From: Acidicapsa ligni
GTDB lineage: Bacteria > Acidobacteriota > Terriglobia > Terriglobales > Acidobacteriaceae
Assembly: GCF_025685655.1 (NCBI RefSeq)
Contig: NZ_JAGSYG010000001.1
Location: forward strand, 186,001 to 250,000
DNA length: 64,000 nucleotides
Direction of reading: 5' to 3'
Shown here: one piece after another, positions 26,901 through 35,800 of the stretch
Layout of the letters: each line of letters starts with the position of its first letter
Position numbering within the stretch: the first letter of the stretch is position 1
Translations under genes and position numbers: made by a program
The notes under the pieces: model-generated
Databases searched by the model: none
What the model saw: only the letters and a program-made list of their open reading frames with translations
What the model was told of the DNA's origin: nothing

Positions 26901-27512
26901 ATTTGCATTCTGGCTCATCGAGAGAGTGGTGGAGGCGCCGTCCGCGAGGACGTTGCTGTAGGGCAGGTTACCGTTGGACGATACGACCTGGCCGGGGTTG
27001 GATGAGCCGTTGGAGCTGCCTGGAGTACCTGCGGTACCGGGCAACAGGATCATGAAGTTTTCCCAGTCCTGTGTGACCTGGGGCAACTGCGCCATCGACT
27101 TCGAATCCAGGGTCGCGGTCTGGTCACCGGACTCGGTTTGCAGTAGCGGCACGTCAGTTGTGACGACTACCTGATCCTTGGTCGATCCGACCTTGAGCTT
27201 GGCATTGACGGTCGTGTTGCCGACCTGCAGGGTGATGGGTCCACGGACGAGGCTCTCGAAGCCATCCTTGATGAAGGTGAGCTTGTAGCTTCCGGCCACG
27301 ATCGAGGAGGTATCGAAGAGACCGTCCTGATTGGTGACAAAGTCTTTGGAAACGCCAGTATCGACATCGAGTACAGTCACCGTGACGCCAGGGATGAGTG
27401 CCCCTGTTGCGTCGGTCACGCTACCACGGATGTCTCCGGAGTTTGTGCTCTGCGCCAGACCGATGCCGGTCATAAGCAAACAGAACATCATGAAACGTAA
27501 TGCATTTCGCAC
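23970..27512 (-). CDS. Oar-like TonB-dependent receptor with CarboxypepD_reg domain
   Basis: 1180 residues. It has a signal peptide (residues 1-20, ending GIGLAQ), then a carboxypeptidase-regulatory-like beta-sandwich (about 27-110: GDIRGSVTDATGALIPGVTVTVLD). A plug domain (about 120-230) and a long outer-membrane barrel follow, with the family stretch GASVGGPILKKKMFFYFDYDQI near 280-300. The chain ends LGARVTF, with the aromatic last residue typical of Bam-inserted barrels. These receptors take up large substrates, often carbohydrates, using TonB energy. No TonB box could be assigned by eye. A terminator separates it from the TPR and CRTAC1 genes. Confidence 0.93.
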   Translation of the reverse strand: MRNALRFMMFCLLMTGIGLAQSTNSGDIRGSVTDATGALIPGVTVTVLDVDTGVSKDFVTNQDGLFDTSSIVAGSYKLTFIKDGFESLVRGPITLQVGNTTVNAKLKVGSTKDQVVVTTDVPLLQTESGDQTATLDSKSMAQLPQVTQDWENFMILLPGTAGTPGSSNGSSNPGQVVSSNGNLPYSNVLADGASTTLSMSQNANPAIFETVSELQVSLSSFSAQYGVGGMIINQISKGGSSQFHGSGYDYLQNNALNAAQFGFLNDPNVPFLRYNNFGASVGGPILKKKMFFYFDYDQIVNHGSASNGTNSIPSAAEMQGVFANERPIFDPTTQTIAIDSKGNPYPVRKSFQEENGANALPSGLLDSVATKFQQFYPTPANHIAGGKFIPGSVGADGETQNNFFSSIPQSTPYRKFFGRLDYDVTPNNRITMSDTQSDTPVIYPNSVTACPIGCQAGDVDNNNSQVTDVWNISSRTINEARMGYTWQASFFNDLALGHGYAAQLGWQFAKADDIPAIQFTNTYPYAWIEPSINAVYKEHVFDPSDVVTMIRGKHILHFGGEFLIYRDDATNWGNTNAGTMAFSGQYTQQWTTDQAICGSATPGVACAVSGTGLEYADLLLGLAQSWSANVSPEYGARLKSPQVFIQDDWKVSPTLTVNLGLRYQINHGWNEIHGNETAFDPNLANPATGTQGAYWFGSTHANGRESLQANVFNTFLPRVGFSWLESPSTTFRGGFGLYSYNWSLDTYGSGMGASFANSGSISDQTNGITPVVKLDGPGTIFGTNTPLPYTASTTDPARYNGQSGPGYNEFHTPVPKIYQWNFAMQHEFGPNMVTEIAYVASHGFNLSYPTDLNAVPLDKFSSNDTASRPFPQFQGISGSTNNGISNYNSLQASVTRRLSSGLSMSFNYVWSHFLDDQDSSGWGSRGGPQNWQIANNPSSNYSNSNFDIRNSFKGYVVYQLPFGKGKKFLNRNALLDEAIGGWQISSTILLSSGNPFTVFGTQANYQLAGSMFPNRVPGVNIKPQHRSTRCEVGSNVNITTFSGAVVNTGCVNEWFNPAAFSLAAPGQFGDSRRNSVYGPGINQVNLSGSKTFSLPWEGIKIQIRADASNAFNHASFSPPGGGVNLVTDDKGNTIQKVGQPYTWYKTVQGADGAPVQVPTNQISGTTVGGRNVQLGARVTF

Positions 27513-27674
27513 GTATTGCCCCCTAATTGTGACAAAACCACTTATGTTGCCAGCCTCCGCCTGCGTCGACGGAAGTCCAGGACTAATTGACTACCTTCGA
27601 AGTTTTAACCACCCCATCGAAGTCTTGCTTAGCCTTCTTTGCCATGGGCGGTGATCTGTCCAATGCAAGTGAAA

Positions 27675-27686
27675 GCAAACGTTCGT
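27675..27686. promoter_or_regulatory. Candidate LacI-family operator upstream of the first TonB receptor
   Basis: GCAAACGTTCGT is a near-palindrome with the AACGTT centre usual for LacI-family sites; it differs from the PurR-type core GCAAACGTTTGC at two positions. It lies about 160 bases before the receptor start and 710 bases before the divergent LacI-type gene. Binding is inferred. Confidence 0.4.
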
Positions 27687-27828
27687 CTGCGCGGGTAATC
27701 CAAGGAAACAGAGCATCTTCGACCTAATCGATATGCTTCCCCGGCCGTTGACGATTCAATTGTCTTTTAGTGCTTAGACAAACGATAGTCTTCGTGTTCC
27801 GGCAGGGAACTTTAGATTGCCGAAGTGA

Positions 27829-27858
27829 ATTAAATCTCCGCCACTGGACTGTTGTCAA
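27829..27858 (-). promoter_or_regulatory. Candidate sigma-70-type promoter for the first TonB receptor
   Basis: On the minus strand TTGACA (27858-27853), an 18-base spacer and TTTAAT (27834-27829). It would give a leader of about 310 bases that contains the operator-like site at 27675. Boxes were picked by eye. Confidence 0.35.
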
Positions 27859-27981
27859 GGCCAAACTTTCGGTTGAGATTTCCCTAGACAATCGTTCGCC
27901 TTGTTAAGGCTGCGCGAACCGCGCTCTCCGGTTGATTCTGACGGTTTCAAAATATCCTTGATGACCGGACCCATAATTTCA

Positions 27982-27993
27982 ACGCAAACGATT
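27982..27993. promoter_or_regulatory. Candidate LacI-family operator (half-conserved)
   Basis: ACGCAAACGATT matches the left arm and centre of PurR-type operators, and an outer GCGT lies at 27999-28002. It is 400 bases before the LacI-type gene. This is a weak call. Confidence 0.3.
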
Positions 27994-28393
27994 TATCAGC
28001 GTATGTTTATTCTTTCTACGGTTGCGGGATCTGCCTGCGCGGCGACGATCCGACCCTGCAATTCTCTCTGCTACCGGGCACGAATGGCAAACGGGTGGCA
28101 AGCGGGGGTGGCAGCCGGGATGCCGGGTGCGCCGCCGATTTATAGCGGCCAACGTTACCGATGTGTTGTCTGCTGGTTCCTCCAGCGTTAAGTCTGCCGA
28201 GCGAAGGGCTTGATTGCTGCGTTAGTTTGGTAGAGTGGATGCTAACCAATGAAGCCATGCAGTGAACCGTGTTCAACATGGATGCTACAGCTCGGCTTGT
28301 GTAGACAGTTCTGCATCAGAATCACTCAAAAACAGAGACTATTGGAATACGCGCCACCTAATACGGGGATGCGGGGGTAAGTGAGATTGCAAG

Positions 28394-29458
28394 ATGGATA
28401 ATCCCACAGGTAATGAAGGCCAGAAGCAGCCTGCGAAAGCAGTAAGCTATGCCCCTGTGAGCCTGAAGCAACTGGCGGCGCACCTTGGCCTGAATCCAGC
28501 AACCGTGTCGGTCGTCTTGAATGATGTTCCGGGCAGGTCGATTCCCCAGGTGACTCGGGATCGCATCAAGGCTGCTGCCAAGCAGTTGAATTATCAGCCG
28601 AGCCTGCTGGCGCGGTCGCTGCGCAATCGACGCACCCTGACGGTGGGTATTCTTGTGCCGGAGCTGGGCGATGGATATCACACCGAGGTGATGAGCGGCA
28701 TTGGCGATCAGTTGATGAATGCGGGTTATTTCTATTTCACAGCTCACCATCGGCATCGCAAGGACCTGGTTGAGGATTACGCGAGGATGCTGGTGGGGCG
28801 AGGCGCGCAGGGCATCCTGGCGATTGATACGCTGCTGGAGCATCCCATCTCAGTGCCAGTAGTGGCCGTGGCGGGTCATCGGCATATTGATGGGGTTACG
28901 AATGTGGTGCTGGATCATGCGCGCGCCGCTGAGTTGACGTTGAAGCATCTTTACTCGCTGGGTCATCGCGAGATTGCATTCATGCGCGGCCAGCCATTCA
29001 GCTCGGACTCGGATGCGCGATGGCAAAGCACGGTACATGCGGCAGAAAAGCTTGGCTTGCAGATTCGACCAGAGCTTGTCGTCAGCCTGGATCGCGATCT
29101 TACATCGCCTGAGTTGGGATATCCGGTGGTGCAGCAACTGCTTGCGAGCAGGCATCCGTTTACGGCGCTGGTGGCTTTCAACGATATCTCGGCGATGGGG
29201 GCGACGCGCGCGCTGCAGGACTTTAACCTGCGGGTACCGGCGGATGTTTCGGTCGTTGGCTTTGACGATATTCGCGCGTCGGCTTATTCGCTGCCTCGGC
29301 TTACGACGATTCGTCAGCCGCTGGCGGAGATTGGGCGGATTGCGACTCAATGCCTGCTCAATCGTATTCACGGAACGGCTACTTCTCGCGACGAGATTGC
29401 GGTGGAGCCGGAGCTGGTGGTTCGCGAATCTACTGGGCCTGTTCGGTCTGGGGTGTAA
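28394..29458 (+). CDS. LacI-family transcriptional regulator
   Basis: 354 residues. The DNA-binding helix-turn-helix and hinge are VSLKQLAAHLGLNPATVSVVLN (about 22-43) and LNYQPSLLARSLRNRR (about 75-90). A periplasmic-binding-protein-like effector domain follows (TVGILVPELGDGYHTEV near 94, then AFNDISAMGATRALQ and VVGFDDIRAS). These proteins usually repress sugar-uptake genes and are released by a sugar. It is divergent from the TonB receptor across an 881-base gap that has operator-like sites, so that receptor is its most likely target (inference). Confidence 0.92.
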   Translation: MDNPTGNEGQKQPAKAVSYAPVSLKQLAAHLGLNPATVSVVLNDVPGRSIPQVTRDRIKAAAKQLNYQPSLLARSLRNRRTLTVGILVPELGDGYHTEVMSGIGDQLMNAGYFYFTAHHRHRKDLVEDYARMLVGRGAQGILAIDTLLEHPISVPVVAVAGHRHIDGVTNVVLDHARAAELTLKHLYSLGHREIAFMRGQPFSSDSDARWQSTVHAAEKLGLQIRPELVVSLDRDLTSPELGYPVVQQLLASRHPFTALVAFNDISAMGATRALQDFNLRVPADVSVVGFDDIRASAYSLPRLTTIRQPLAEIGRIATQCLLNRIHGTATSRDEIAVEPELVVRESTGPVRSGV

Positions 29459-29487
29459 TGGGGTTGATGGGTTAGGGGATGTGGTAG

Positions 29488-29635
29488 GGAAAGCGGATTC
29501 CCTTCTGGGATGATGGGCAGAAGGGCAACTGCTGACAGCAAGGGCAAAAGCAAAAACAGATTCCCTTCGGGAATGACAGCCAGAACGGCAAGGGCAACTG
29601 CACCACAACAGCAACGGCAACCGCAACGGCTGGGT
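29488..29635 (+). repeat. Dispersed core-array repeat, locus D (one degenerate and one perfect core)
   Basis: A degenerate core ATTCCCTTCTGGGAT (29497-29511) and a perfect ATTCCCTTCGGGAAT (29560-29574) followed by GACAGCCAGAACGGCAAGG. The array between and after them is T-poor. It fills half of the gap between the LacI-type gene and the tRNA. Confidence 0.82.
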
Positions 29636-29755
29636 TGGGGTTAAAGATTGGGTGAGTTTTGCGAACTGCCCTACTGGCCAGAGGATGCTGACCTTGTGCC
29701 GATGCATTTACAATCGTAAAACTGAGCGTTTCGTTGGCATTTCATGCCACTGCAG

Positions 29756-29831
<76 letters not shown>

Positions 29832-29975
29832 CTCTTTATGTATGTCATCGAAGTGGCGCTGATCGAAGTGAACAGCTTCGATGCAGATCACATAGAACGC
29901 AACATTGAATGCATGTTGGGTTGCAAACCTGTTGAGGCCTCGAAGTAGTTTTTTGTCCCGAGCGACGCTGGCTTT

Positions 29976-31055
29976 CTATGCGCGATAGGCGGTTGTGGAT
30001 TCGCGAATGACCAGTTCTGCCTGGACAATATTTGTCTGCACCTTGGCGGACGGCACGCTGGTCTTGCTTTTGATTTGCCCGAGCAGATTTTCGACGGCGA
30101 TGGCTCCCATTTGTTCGAGTGGCTGGCGCATTGTGGTGAGAGCCGGGCGAACCAGTTGGGCCAGGTAAATGTCATCAAAGCCGACTACGGAGCAGTCACG
30201 CGGTATTGTCCAATGATGGCGATCGAAGGCGCGGAATGCTCCGATGGCGGAGAGATCGTCGAAGGTCAGAAGCGCTGTGAATGGCTGCTTCTGGTTGATG
30301 AGCATGGTTGTCAGGCGATCCGCTTCGCCGACAATTGAGGCGAAGGCTGAGAGAGGATTCATCTCCGGGCATAGCTTTGGGTCGAGTTCGAGACCGACCG
30401 TTCGGGCGAAGTTTTGCATGCCGCGCCACCTATCCCAGCTATCGATATGGTCGCTGGGGCCGCGCAGAACGCCGATCTTTCTGTGGCCTAGTTCATAGAG
30501 GCAGGCGAGGGCTTTGGCGCCGCCATCGACGTTATCGACTACCACGTAGGAGATGTCTTCGATGGGCGGTGTGGCACCGACCATGACGAATGCTCCCCGT
30601 TTGAGATCCTGAAAGAGATTGACGTTTACCGAAGGCCAGTTGACGATGACGATGATGCCTTCTACACGGCGTTCGGTGAGTAATCGCCAGTAGCGCTGGA
30701 CGAGATCCGGTTCGTTTTGGGTGCTCACCATCAGGGGCAGATATTCCGTATTCATCAGCGAGCTTTGGATTCCATGAAGCAGGCGAGTGCAGTACGGGTC
30801 CTCAATGTCGAAGACCATTACGCCGATCATCTGGCTTTGGCGGGCTTTGAGGCTTCTGGCGACGAAATCGGGTGTGTAGCCGAGCCGGGCTGCTGCCATT
30901 TCCACGCGGCTTTTTGTTTCCGGGGAGAGGCGCTGCGCGAGGCTGGCGCGGTTCAGGATGAGGGAGACCGTCGAGATTGAGACACCGGTCTCTTCGGCGA
31001 TATCGCGAAGAGTTACTCTACGGGGTTCTTCCATTCCGGGAGACTTGGTCATCAA
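29976..31055 (-). CDS. LacI-family transcriptional regulator
   Basis: 359 residues. The helix-turn-helix is VTLRDIAEETGVSISTVSLILN (about 14-35), the hinge is LGYTPDFVARSLKARQSQ, and the effector domain begins MIGVMVFDIEDPYCTRLLHG. The closing IVQAELVIREST is usual for the family. ATG codons at 31055 and 31034 are both possible starts. It is on the same strand as the exported phosphodiesterase and second TonB receptor, which lie upstream of it, so it may control them or the operator-like site at 36648 (inference). Confidence 0.92.
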   Translation of the reverse strand: MMTKSPGMEEPRRVTLRDIAEETGVSISTVSLILNRASLAQRLSPETKSRVEMAAARLGYTPDFVARSLKARQSQMIGVMVFDIEDPYCTRLLHGIQSSLMNTEYLPLMVSTQNEPDLVQRYWRLLTERRVEGIIVIVNWPSVNVNLFQDLKRGAFVMVGATPPIEDISYVVVDNVDGGAKALACLYELGHRKIGVLRGPSDHIDSWDRWRGMQNFARTVGLELDPKLCPEMNPLSAFASIVGEADRLTTMLINQKQPFTALLTFDDLSAIGAFRAFDRHHWTIPRDCSVVGFDDIYLAQLVRPALTTMRQPLEQMGAIAVENLLGQIKSKTSVPSAKVQTNIVQAELVIRESTTAYRA

Positions 31056-31350
31056 TGTATGTCCATTCCATCGAGGTGCGCTCGGCTGCTATCTGGGTGC
31101 GTCTTTTAAAGATATGTTTTCCGGGGCGAATCCGTTAGTCGTAAAAACCGGGTCGTAAGAATTGTTCTGAGTGAACAGTTTACCGTTGGTGAATTGCGCC
31201 GGATGTCCAGAGATGTCCAGATTTGTTCGTCTGATGTTTTCGTCTCGCGCCTTCTGAACTTTTAGAGACTTGGGGCCTGGCGACACGCGGTATCTGTCTG
31301 TTGCGTGTCGTCCATGCCCCTGTTGCTGCGGTGATGAATTCAGGCTGGTG

Positions 31351-32712
31351 TCAGGGGCGAGGATCGCTCAGAATTTCCTGCAGTGGGTGTCCGGTTACTG
31401 CTTTCATTTCTAATCCGAGCAGGGCGGAAATTGTTGGGGCGATATCCAGGTTGGAGATGTGATCGAGATGGGTGCCGGGCCGTATGCCTCGTCCCCATGC
31501 GAAGAAGACGGATTGCATTTGCGGATCGCTGTTCAGATACCCATGGGTGCCAGCCTCTGACTTATCATTTTCGCCGCCTTGTGTGCCTCCGCTAAAAACA
31601 TAACCGGGTTTAGCGGATAGGAGGAGATCAGGTGCCTGATCGCTCTGCTCCCGGGTTGGCAGGCCAAGACCAGCGAACTCTTGCTGCTGATATACGCGGT
31701 CTACTCCTTCGACTCCGCTAAAGAGCGTTGTCAGCTTTGGAATCAACTCTGCGCGGCGGGCGGGGTCATTCACATACACCATTGCTGAGCCGCCATCGGG
31801 GACAATCCATGTACCCCAGATTGGTTTGCCGTTCTCGTCCTTCACAAATCCTTCCCGGCGCAGAATCGCGTTGGCGTAAATGTTATGGCTTATCTTGCGG
31901 AAACCATGATCTGAGACGACGAGGATGGTGGTTTGTTGCGCTAAGCCAGCACTCTGAATCGCGGTGACGATTTCTTTGACTCGATCATCGAGAAATGCCA
32001 TGGTTTCGAGGCTTGCATTTCCCATCGGGCCATACTCGTGATTGAGATCATCCAGCGAGAGGAGATGAAAGAGCATGAGATTTGGTTTGTAGCGCTTGAG
32101 TATTTCTACGGCTGCATCTGTTCGTATTTCGTCTTGCCAGGCTGGGCTGCTGTCGTCAAAGTTTGCGAGCTGAGCTGGGGTGACAACTCCGGCCTGAATC
32201 AAATGTCCCTCGATCAGGCCCTTTGGGTCCGGCTCTTCGGGAAACTGCCAGGTGATGGTCTTTGCGCCGTAAATGGCGACCCAATCTACCTGTGCGGTGG
32301 TGAGCCCGGCCTTGTAGGCAACGTCGTAAACTGTCGGCGCATGCACGAGAAGATCTTTATCGCGCCACGGCTCAACGGTCATGGAGCCATCGGCCGGGTT
32401 GCGGGTGAGCAGTCCGTTGAACAAGACCTGGTGCTGGGATGCGTTGACGCCGGTCACCATAGCCGTGTGATTGGGCCAGGTCACGGTCGGGTTGATGGGT
32501 TGCATGGATGTTGCGACCGCGCCTTCGCGGGCTAACTTGCGCAGGGTTGGAATTGGGAGGCGAGGATCATCCAGCGCGTAGGCGGGAAAGCCATCGAGAC
32601 TGATCACGACGACCATGCGCTGCTTGTGGGGAGCGGCATTTGCGGGGATAAAGGAAGATGCCAGAAGCAGGGATGCTGCGATCCATCGTGGCAATAGTTT
32701 CGATCGTTTCAT
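31351..32712 (-). CDS. Exported type I phosphodiesterase / nucleotide pyrophosphatase (alkaline phosphatase superfamily)
   Basis: 453 residues. Signal peptide of about 26 residues ending in PANA. Metal and catalytic residues fit the NPP family: Asp40 in VVISLDGFP, the Thr nucleophile (Thr78) in PTVTWPNHT, Asp221 and His225 in SLDDLNHEY, Asp268 and His269 in VVSDHGF, and a late His in AGTHGY. It would hydrolyse phosphodiester or pyrophosphate bonds outside the cytoplasm. It follows the second TonB receptor gene (160-base gap with a hairpin), so it may process what that receptor imports. The 295-base gap 31056-31350 downstream holds only a weak hairpin (31281-31310). Confidence 0.9.
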   Translation of the reverse strand: MKRSKLLPRWIAASLLLASSFIPANAAPHKQRMVVVISLDGFPAYALDDPRLPIPTLRKLAREGAVATSMQPINPTVTWPNHTAMVTGVNASQHQVLFNGLLTRNPADGSMTVEPWRDKDLLVHAPTVYDVAYKAGLTTAQVDWVAIYGAKTITWQFPEEPDPKGLIEGHLIQAGVVTPAQLANFDDSSPAWQDEIRTDAAVEILKRYKPNLMLFHLLSLDDLNHEYGPMGNASLETMAFLDDRVKEIVTAIQSAGLAQQTTILVVSDHGFRKISHNIYANAILRREGFVKDENGKPIWGTWIVPDGGSAMVYVNDPARRAELIPKLTTLFSGVEGVDRVYQQQEFAGLGLPTREQSDQAPDLLLSAKPGYVFSGGTQGGENDKSEAGTHGYLNSDPQMQSVFFAWGRGIRPGTHLDHISNLDIAPTISALLGLEMKAVTGHPLQEILSDPRP

Positions 32713-32777
32713 GAGAGCTTTGGGTCCTTTCAGAGAGCCGCGGCGGATGCTTCTATGTATCCAGGTGATAGAGGAAT

Positions 32778-32814
32778 GCTCCCTTGCCGTGAATTGCTTT
32801 CATGGCAAGGGAGC
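32778..32814. repeat. Long hairpin between TonB receptor and phosphodiesterase genes
   Basis: GCTCCCTTGCC (32778-32788) pairs with GGCAAGGGAGC (32804-32814). The stem extends inward by five more pairs (one G-T) to a 5-base loop. No T-run follows on the minus strand, so it could attenuate or stabilise the transcript rather than end it. Confidence 0.7.
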
Positions 32815-32872
32815 GTAATCCATATTGCGTACGAAGCGCCTCCGTCTGTCTGGAGATAGATGGCGCCTGGAG

Positions 32873-35800
32873 TTAGAAGAGCAGTTTTAAGGAAAGCTGC
32901 ATGATCCTGGGTGAGTTTGCGGTGTTCACCAGCCCAAACGTGCTGTCGTTGAAATTGCCGTCTGGCGCACCAAACTGGGCGTGGTTGAGGGCGTTGAAGA
33001 GTTCGGCGCGAAACTCCAGATTGATTCCTTCTTTGATGGCGGTGTCTTTCAGGAGCGCGGTATCCCAGTTGTTGATTCCTGGACCACCAAAAAATCTCCG
33101 GCTTGAGGTGCCTAACTGACCCAGAGTCTCCGGCGAGAAGAGGGCTGTGTTGAAGTAAGGCTTTCCGCTTCGGGGGTTGCTGAAATGGAGCGATCCCGGC
33201 GTGTAGTTTGGGCGGTCGAGGGGAACGGAGATTGCACCCGCGGAGCCGGTTCCCAGTAGCGAACGATCGTCGATCTCATACAGGGTTACTGGCTGGCCGG
33301 TTGCAAATCTTGTGATGCCGGTCCACTTCCAGCCTTTCGTCAGCCGGCTCGGTCCGGGGATCAGGTAGAAGGGCAGGTCGTAGTTGTAGCTGACAACGAA
33401 GTTATGGGTTGCGTTGAAGGCGGAGAGAGCGTTCTGTTCCGGGTTGAGGATATTGATCTGTTCGCCGTAGCCGGAGGCGTTATCCAATGACTTGGAGTAG
33501 GTGTAGCCTGCCAGATATTCCAGATGGGGAAGGCGTTGCTGCAGGCTTAGTTGCAGCGAGTTGTAGTTGGACTTTCCATTGGTCATGAATAAGCCGTCGC
33601 TGCCGAAGTTCTCACCAAAGGGCGCACGGGTGCCGTTGATTGTGCCTCCTGCGACTGGGGAATACACGCCGTTTTCTCCGTTGGGTCCGCATGTCGACGT
33701 GCCTGGTATGACCTGGCCGGGCTGGCTGACACTGAGACAGAGAGCGGGGTTGCCGGGGTTGGCTTCAACCGAGGAGAGTAGGTGGTGTCCCTGTGCTCCT
33801 ACGTAGCTCATGGTGAAGACCATCGATGCGCTGAGCTGCCGCTGGAGGGACAATTCATATTGCTCGGTGTAGGGCAGGACGTTCTTGTACCAGAAACCGG
33901 GTGAGGTACCGATGGGTAGATAGTTGGCCCAGTTGATGGAAGTATCCGGATGACTGCGGGATGAGTTTGCTGGCGGTGGCGGCGATGGGAAGCGTTGGCC
34001 TTCCACGTTGCCGGTGCCACGATCCACGAATGGGGTTACGAATTCCGGAGGAACGGGACTTCCGTAGTAGTTGCCGAAGGGAGCGTCGCCGACGGCATTG
34101 AAGTTGGTCGCACCCTCGAAGCTGCTGTAAAACCGGCCCCAGGCGGCACGGATGCTGCTTTTGCCCGGCTCTCCGGTCAGCTTTTTCAGAAAACCACCGG
34201 CGGCAGATGGGGAGTAGGCTAATCCGACACGAGGCGCGAGGTTGTTGTATCGCGTGGGTGCGAGGGTGCTGGGGATTCCTGGGTCGCCGGGGAAGACCCA
34301 GCCGACGGGTGCTCCGGGGAAGACTTGCGACTGCAGTCCGGGCACCAGGGTTTCCAACTCGTTATGCAACTCGGACCAGGGCCTGCTTACATCCCAGCGC
34401 AGCCCATAATTCAGAGTCAGGTTGGACATGGCGTGCCAACTGTCCTGGGCGAACAGTCCAAAGGATCGCGATCTGCCGTAGGAGGGATATATCTGCGATT
34501 GCGAGTAGGAAGTCGGAGCCCCGATGAGGAAGTCCGCGAAATCGACGCCGGTTTCTCCACCGTCGAAACCGAAGCTTCCATTGGAGCCGAGATTGTATTC
34601 GGCTAACTGGTTGTAGTGGAATTGTCCGCCGAAGGTGAGTGTGTGGGCGCGAATGATTTTGCTGAAATTGTCGCTTACCTGGGCGGTGTTTTCGGTAATT
34701 CCCAGGGGGCCTCCGGAGGCTCCGAAGGAGAACGCGTTGAAATCCATGTTGGGGATGCGTGCGTATTGAGGAATGGACGGTGAGATGCCGAGAGTATTGG
34801 CGCCTTCAGCAAAGCCCAGGCTTCCGGGGGTGACGACTCCTCCGCCTGTGGGGATGTGAATCTCGTACTTGAGGCGGGTAAAACCAAAGTGCGCTTCGTT
34901 GATGGTGCTGTTGCCGAGGGTCTTTGTATCCCCGATATTCACGACCTGCGAGCGTCCGGTGAAGTTATCTCCGAAGCCGGGCAGCAACAGGTTCGGAACG
35001 GACTCAAGGTATTGATCGAAGAAGTAGTAACCGGTAATCAGGCCCAGCCGGGAGTTGAAGTCGATGCGGCCGCTGCCCTTGTCATCGCTGAGCCGCTCGG
35101 GACCGCTGCCGGGAGTAAAAAAGCTGTTCCCTGTTCCGTCGACGGTATTCGCGGGCGGCACATACGCCAGGAGGTTTCTGGAGGGTACGGTAATGACGCT
35201 CGCTGGAATTTGAGCACCGGGGAAGACGCATTGCGCTGAGGAGCAGCCGGCGAAGTAATAGGGCTCTCCCTGCGAGACGGTATAGCCAAGGCTATTTGAG
35301 AGCTGCTGCGCCCAGAAGGATCCGCGCACGGTGCCGGATAACACAGAGGCGAGGGCTGGAGCAGAAAAGTTGCCCTGCCGCTCGGCATCAGATGGCACGG
35401 GGATTCTGCCCAGGGCGCTTTGCCCGATGATGACCCGATCACCCTGGTAATCGCCGAAGAAGAAGAGCTTGTCGTGCTTGATCGGTCCGCCTATGGTGCC
35501 GCCGAATTGATTTTCTTTGTGGTCATCGCGGGTGGTGGCGAAATAGTTTTTCGCATCGAACGCGGCGTTTCTGAGGAACTCGAAGACGCTTCCGTGGAAG
35601 GTGTTGGTGCCGGACTTGGTGATGACGTTGATCTGGCCGCCGGAATAGTTTCCGTACTCGGCGTCGAAGTTGTTTGTGAGGATGCGAAACTCGGCGATGG
35701 AGTCCAGATTTGGAATGATTCCGGCTCCGGAGAATGCGAATTCTTCGACGGTGGTTCCGTTGAGCAGGAAGCCATTTGAGGCTTCGCGCTGACCGTTCAC

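Larger units (their letters stand above)
27513..28393. other. 881-base gene-free region between divergent TonB receptor and LacI regulator
   Basis: No frame here looks like a gene. It is less GC-rich than its flanks and holds a candidate promoter (27829-27858) and two CG-centred LacI-type operator candidates (27675 and 27982). AATCGTT at 27890-27896 and AAACGAT at 27780-27786 are weaker relatives of the same core. Nothing else was recognised. Confidence 0.6.

Noticed and set aside
25413-27005. 530-codon plus-strand frame inside the first TonB receptor
   Set aside because: Antisense shadow of a gene with a clear receptor sequence; no motif or start signal.
27901-28191. 96-codon frame in the 881-base gene-free region
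   Set aside because: No ribosome binding site, no recognisable sequence, and composition unlike the neighbouring genes.
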